From: an uncultured Clostridia bacterium
Lineage (GTDB): Bacteria > Bacillota > Clostridia > Oscillospirales > Acutalibacteraceae
Length of the DNA: 7,376 bases
Assembly: GCA_946409885.1 (NCBI GenBank)
Contig: CAMJYF010000080.1
Location: 1-7,376, forward strand
Direction of reading: 5' to 3'
A program made the translations under genes and the position numbers. The notes below the pieces were generated by a model. It did no database searches. It was not told the DNA's origin and saw nothing but the letters and a program-made list of their open reading frames with translations. Positions 6,797 through 7,376 of this stretch are shown in pieces (position 1 is the first letter of the stretch; each line of letters starts with the position of its first letter).

Positions 6797-6825
6797 ATTA
6801 TAACACTTTACCGGGAACTTGTACA
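6797..6825 (-). promoter_or_regulatory. Promoter of phosphodiesterase gene
   Basis: On the minus strand TGTACA (6825-6820, four of six bases of the -35 consensus), a 17-bp spacer and a perfect TATAAT (6802-6797). The resulting leader is about 50 bases and includes the palindrome at 6771-6785. Confidence 0.78.
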
Positions 6826-6851
6826 GCCCCTTTTTTCAAAAAAAACCGCCC

Positions 6852-6880
6852 TTGCGTCCGCCGCGCCGGTATGGTATGAT
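6852..6880 (+). promoter_or_regulatory. Promoter of XRE regulator gene
   Basis: TTGCGT (6852-6857), a 17-bp spacer and TATGAT (6875-6880), with a leader of about 25 bases. The -35 boxes of this and the divergent promoter are only 26 bp apart, separated by a T6-C-A8 tract (6831-6845) that is likely bent or easily melted DNA, so the two promoters could influence each other. Confidence 0.72.
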
Positions 6881-6911
6881 GGTACCGACAGAAAAGAAAG
6901 GGGTAATCCGT

Positions 6912-7373
6912 ATGGCAAACGCGAAAAAGGTGGGGCAGCTGATCAAGGCCGCCAGAACGCAGGCGGGAATGACCCAGGAGCAGCTGGCCCGCAAGGTAAA
7001 AAACTGTTCCGCTTCCGACATCAGCCGCGCGGAACGGGGCGAAAAAGAGCTGACCCAGGAGCAGCTGAAGCAGGTGGCCAAGGCCACGGGCGTGACGCAG
7101 AAATCTTTGCTGGACGCGGCGAAGGGCGCTTCCTCCTCGTCTTCCTCCCCCAAGCCCCCGGCCGGGGCCAACACCACCTCCATGAAGGTGACCGCCACGG
7201 AAAAGAAGCTGGTGCAGCTGTACCGGTCGGCGGACAGCCAGACAAAAAAAGAGGTGATGGCCGCCTTAAAGGGCGAAACGGTGGAAACGCTGGTGGGCAG
7301 CCTCATCGGCAGCGCCTTCAGCGCCCTGACAGGAAAAAAGGAAATGCCGGAGGAGGACGGAGAGGATTCGTAA
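6912..7373 (+). CDS. XRE-family HTH transcriptional regulator
   Basis: A 153-residue protein starting MANAKKVGQL. Residues ~6-67 are a Cro/C1-type helix-turn-helix: LIKAARTQAGMTQEQLARKV, then the recognition helix region SASDISRAERGE (33-44) and a last helix QLKQVAKATGV. A low-complexity Ser/Pro linker follows (SSSSSSPKPPAG, 74-85), then a helical C-terminal region (~91-140; TATEKKLVQLYRSADSQ, ETVETLVGSLIGSAFSALTG) that may serve for dimerisation or sensing, and an acidic end. The ATG at 6912 has AAAGGGG eight bases upstream; an earlier in-frame start would place the promoter inside the gene. It is divergent from the phosphodiesterase gene and may regulate it and itself; its target and signal are not known. 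Confidence 0.9.
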   Translation: MANAKKVGQLIKAARTQAGMTQEQLARKVKNCSASDISRAERGEKELTQEQLKQVAKATGVTQKSLLDAAKGASSSSSSPKPPAGANTTSMKVTATEKKLVQLYRSADSQTKKEVMAALKGETVETLVGSLIGSAFSALTGKKEMPEEDGEDS

Positions 7374-7376
7374 AAC

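Overview
The window looks like chromosomal DNA of a GC-rich member of the Clostridia (Oscillospiraceae-like gut Firmicutes). Grounds: a typA/bipA and zapA pair, a PrsW-type membrane protease gene, strong Shine-Dalgarno sites (AAGG/GGAG), a TTG start, sigma-A-like promoters, short intrinsic terminators, and clostridial repeat debris. The lineage is inferred from gene content and style, not from a marker phylogeny.

Layout. Positions 1-640 are visibly AT-rich and hold no intact gene. They contain a cluster of a ~22-bp motif including a perfect 25-bp inverted repeat (4-28 / 223-247), an intrinsic terminator reading leftward (293-330), and the broken 5' end of an IS5-family transposase (336-593, minus). 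From 644 on the DNA is GC-rich and almost everything is on the minus strand: typA (4634-2814), zapA (2802-2479, 11 nt downstream, closed by a strong terminator), then an LCAT-like alpha/beta hydrolase (2350-644). Upstream of typA lie its promoter, a perfect 10-bp hairpin and a 126-bp element whose arms are 7-bp tandem repeats in inverted orientation (4742-4867). Next comes a prsW-family gene split between two reading frames (5597-4894), then a secreted alkaline-phosphatase-superfamily phosphodiesterase (6740-5712) with its own promoter and terminator. Divergent from it, and the only plus-strand gene, is an XRE-family regulator (6912-7373).

How it fits together. typA and zapA are housekeeping functions (ribosome-associated GTPase; FtsZ-ring assembly) and probably share one transcript from the promoter at 4671-4699. 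The phosphodiesterase and the XRE gene have back-to-back promoters in a 171-bp intergenic region; a 15-bp palindrome just downstream of the phosphodiesterase -10 box is a candidate operator. The two ends of the window's gene block show decay (transposon remnant, frameshifted prsW, repeat element). I found no convincing undescribed multi-gene system; the best leads are the palindrome-bearing divergent XRE/phosphodiesterase region, the frameshifted prsW, and the two unclassified repeat elements.
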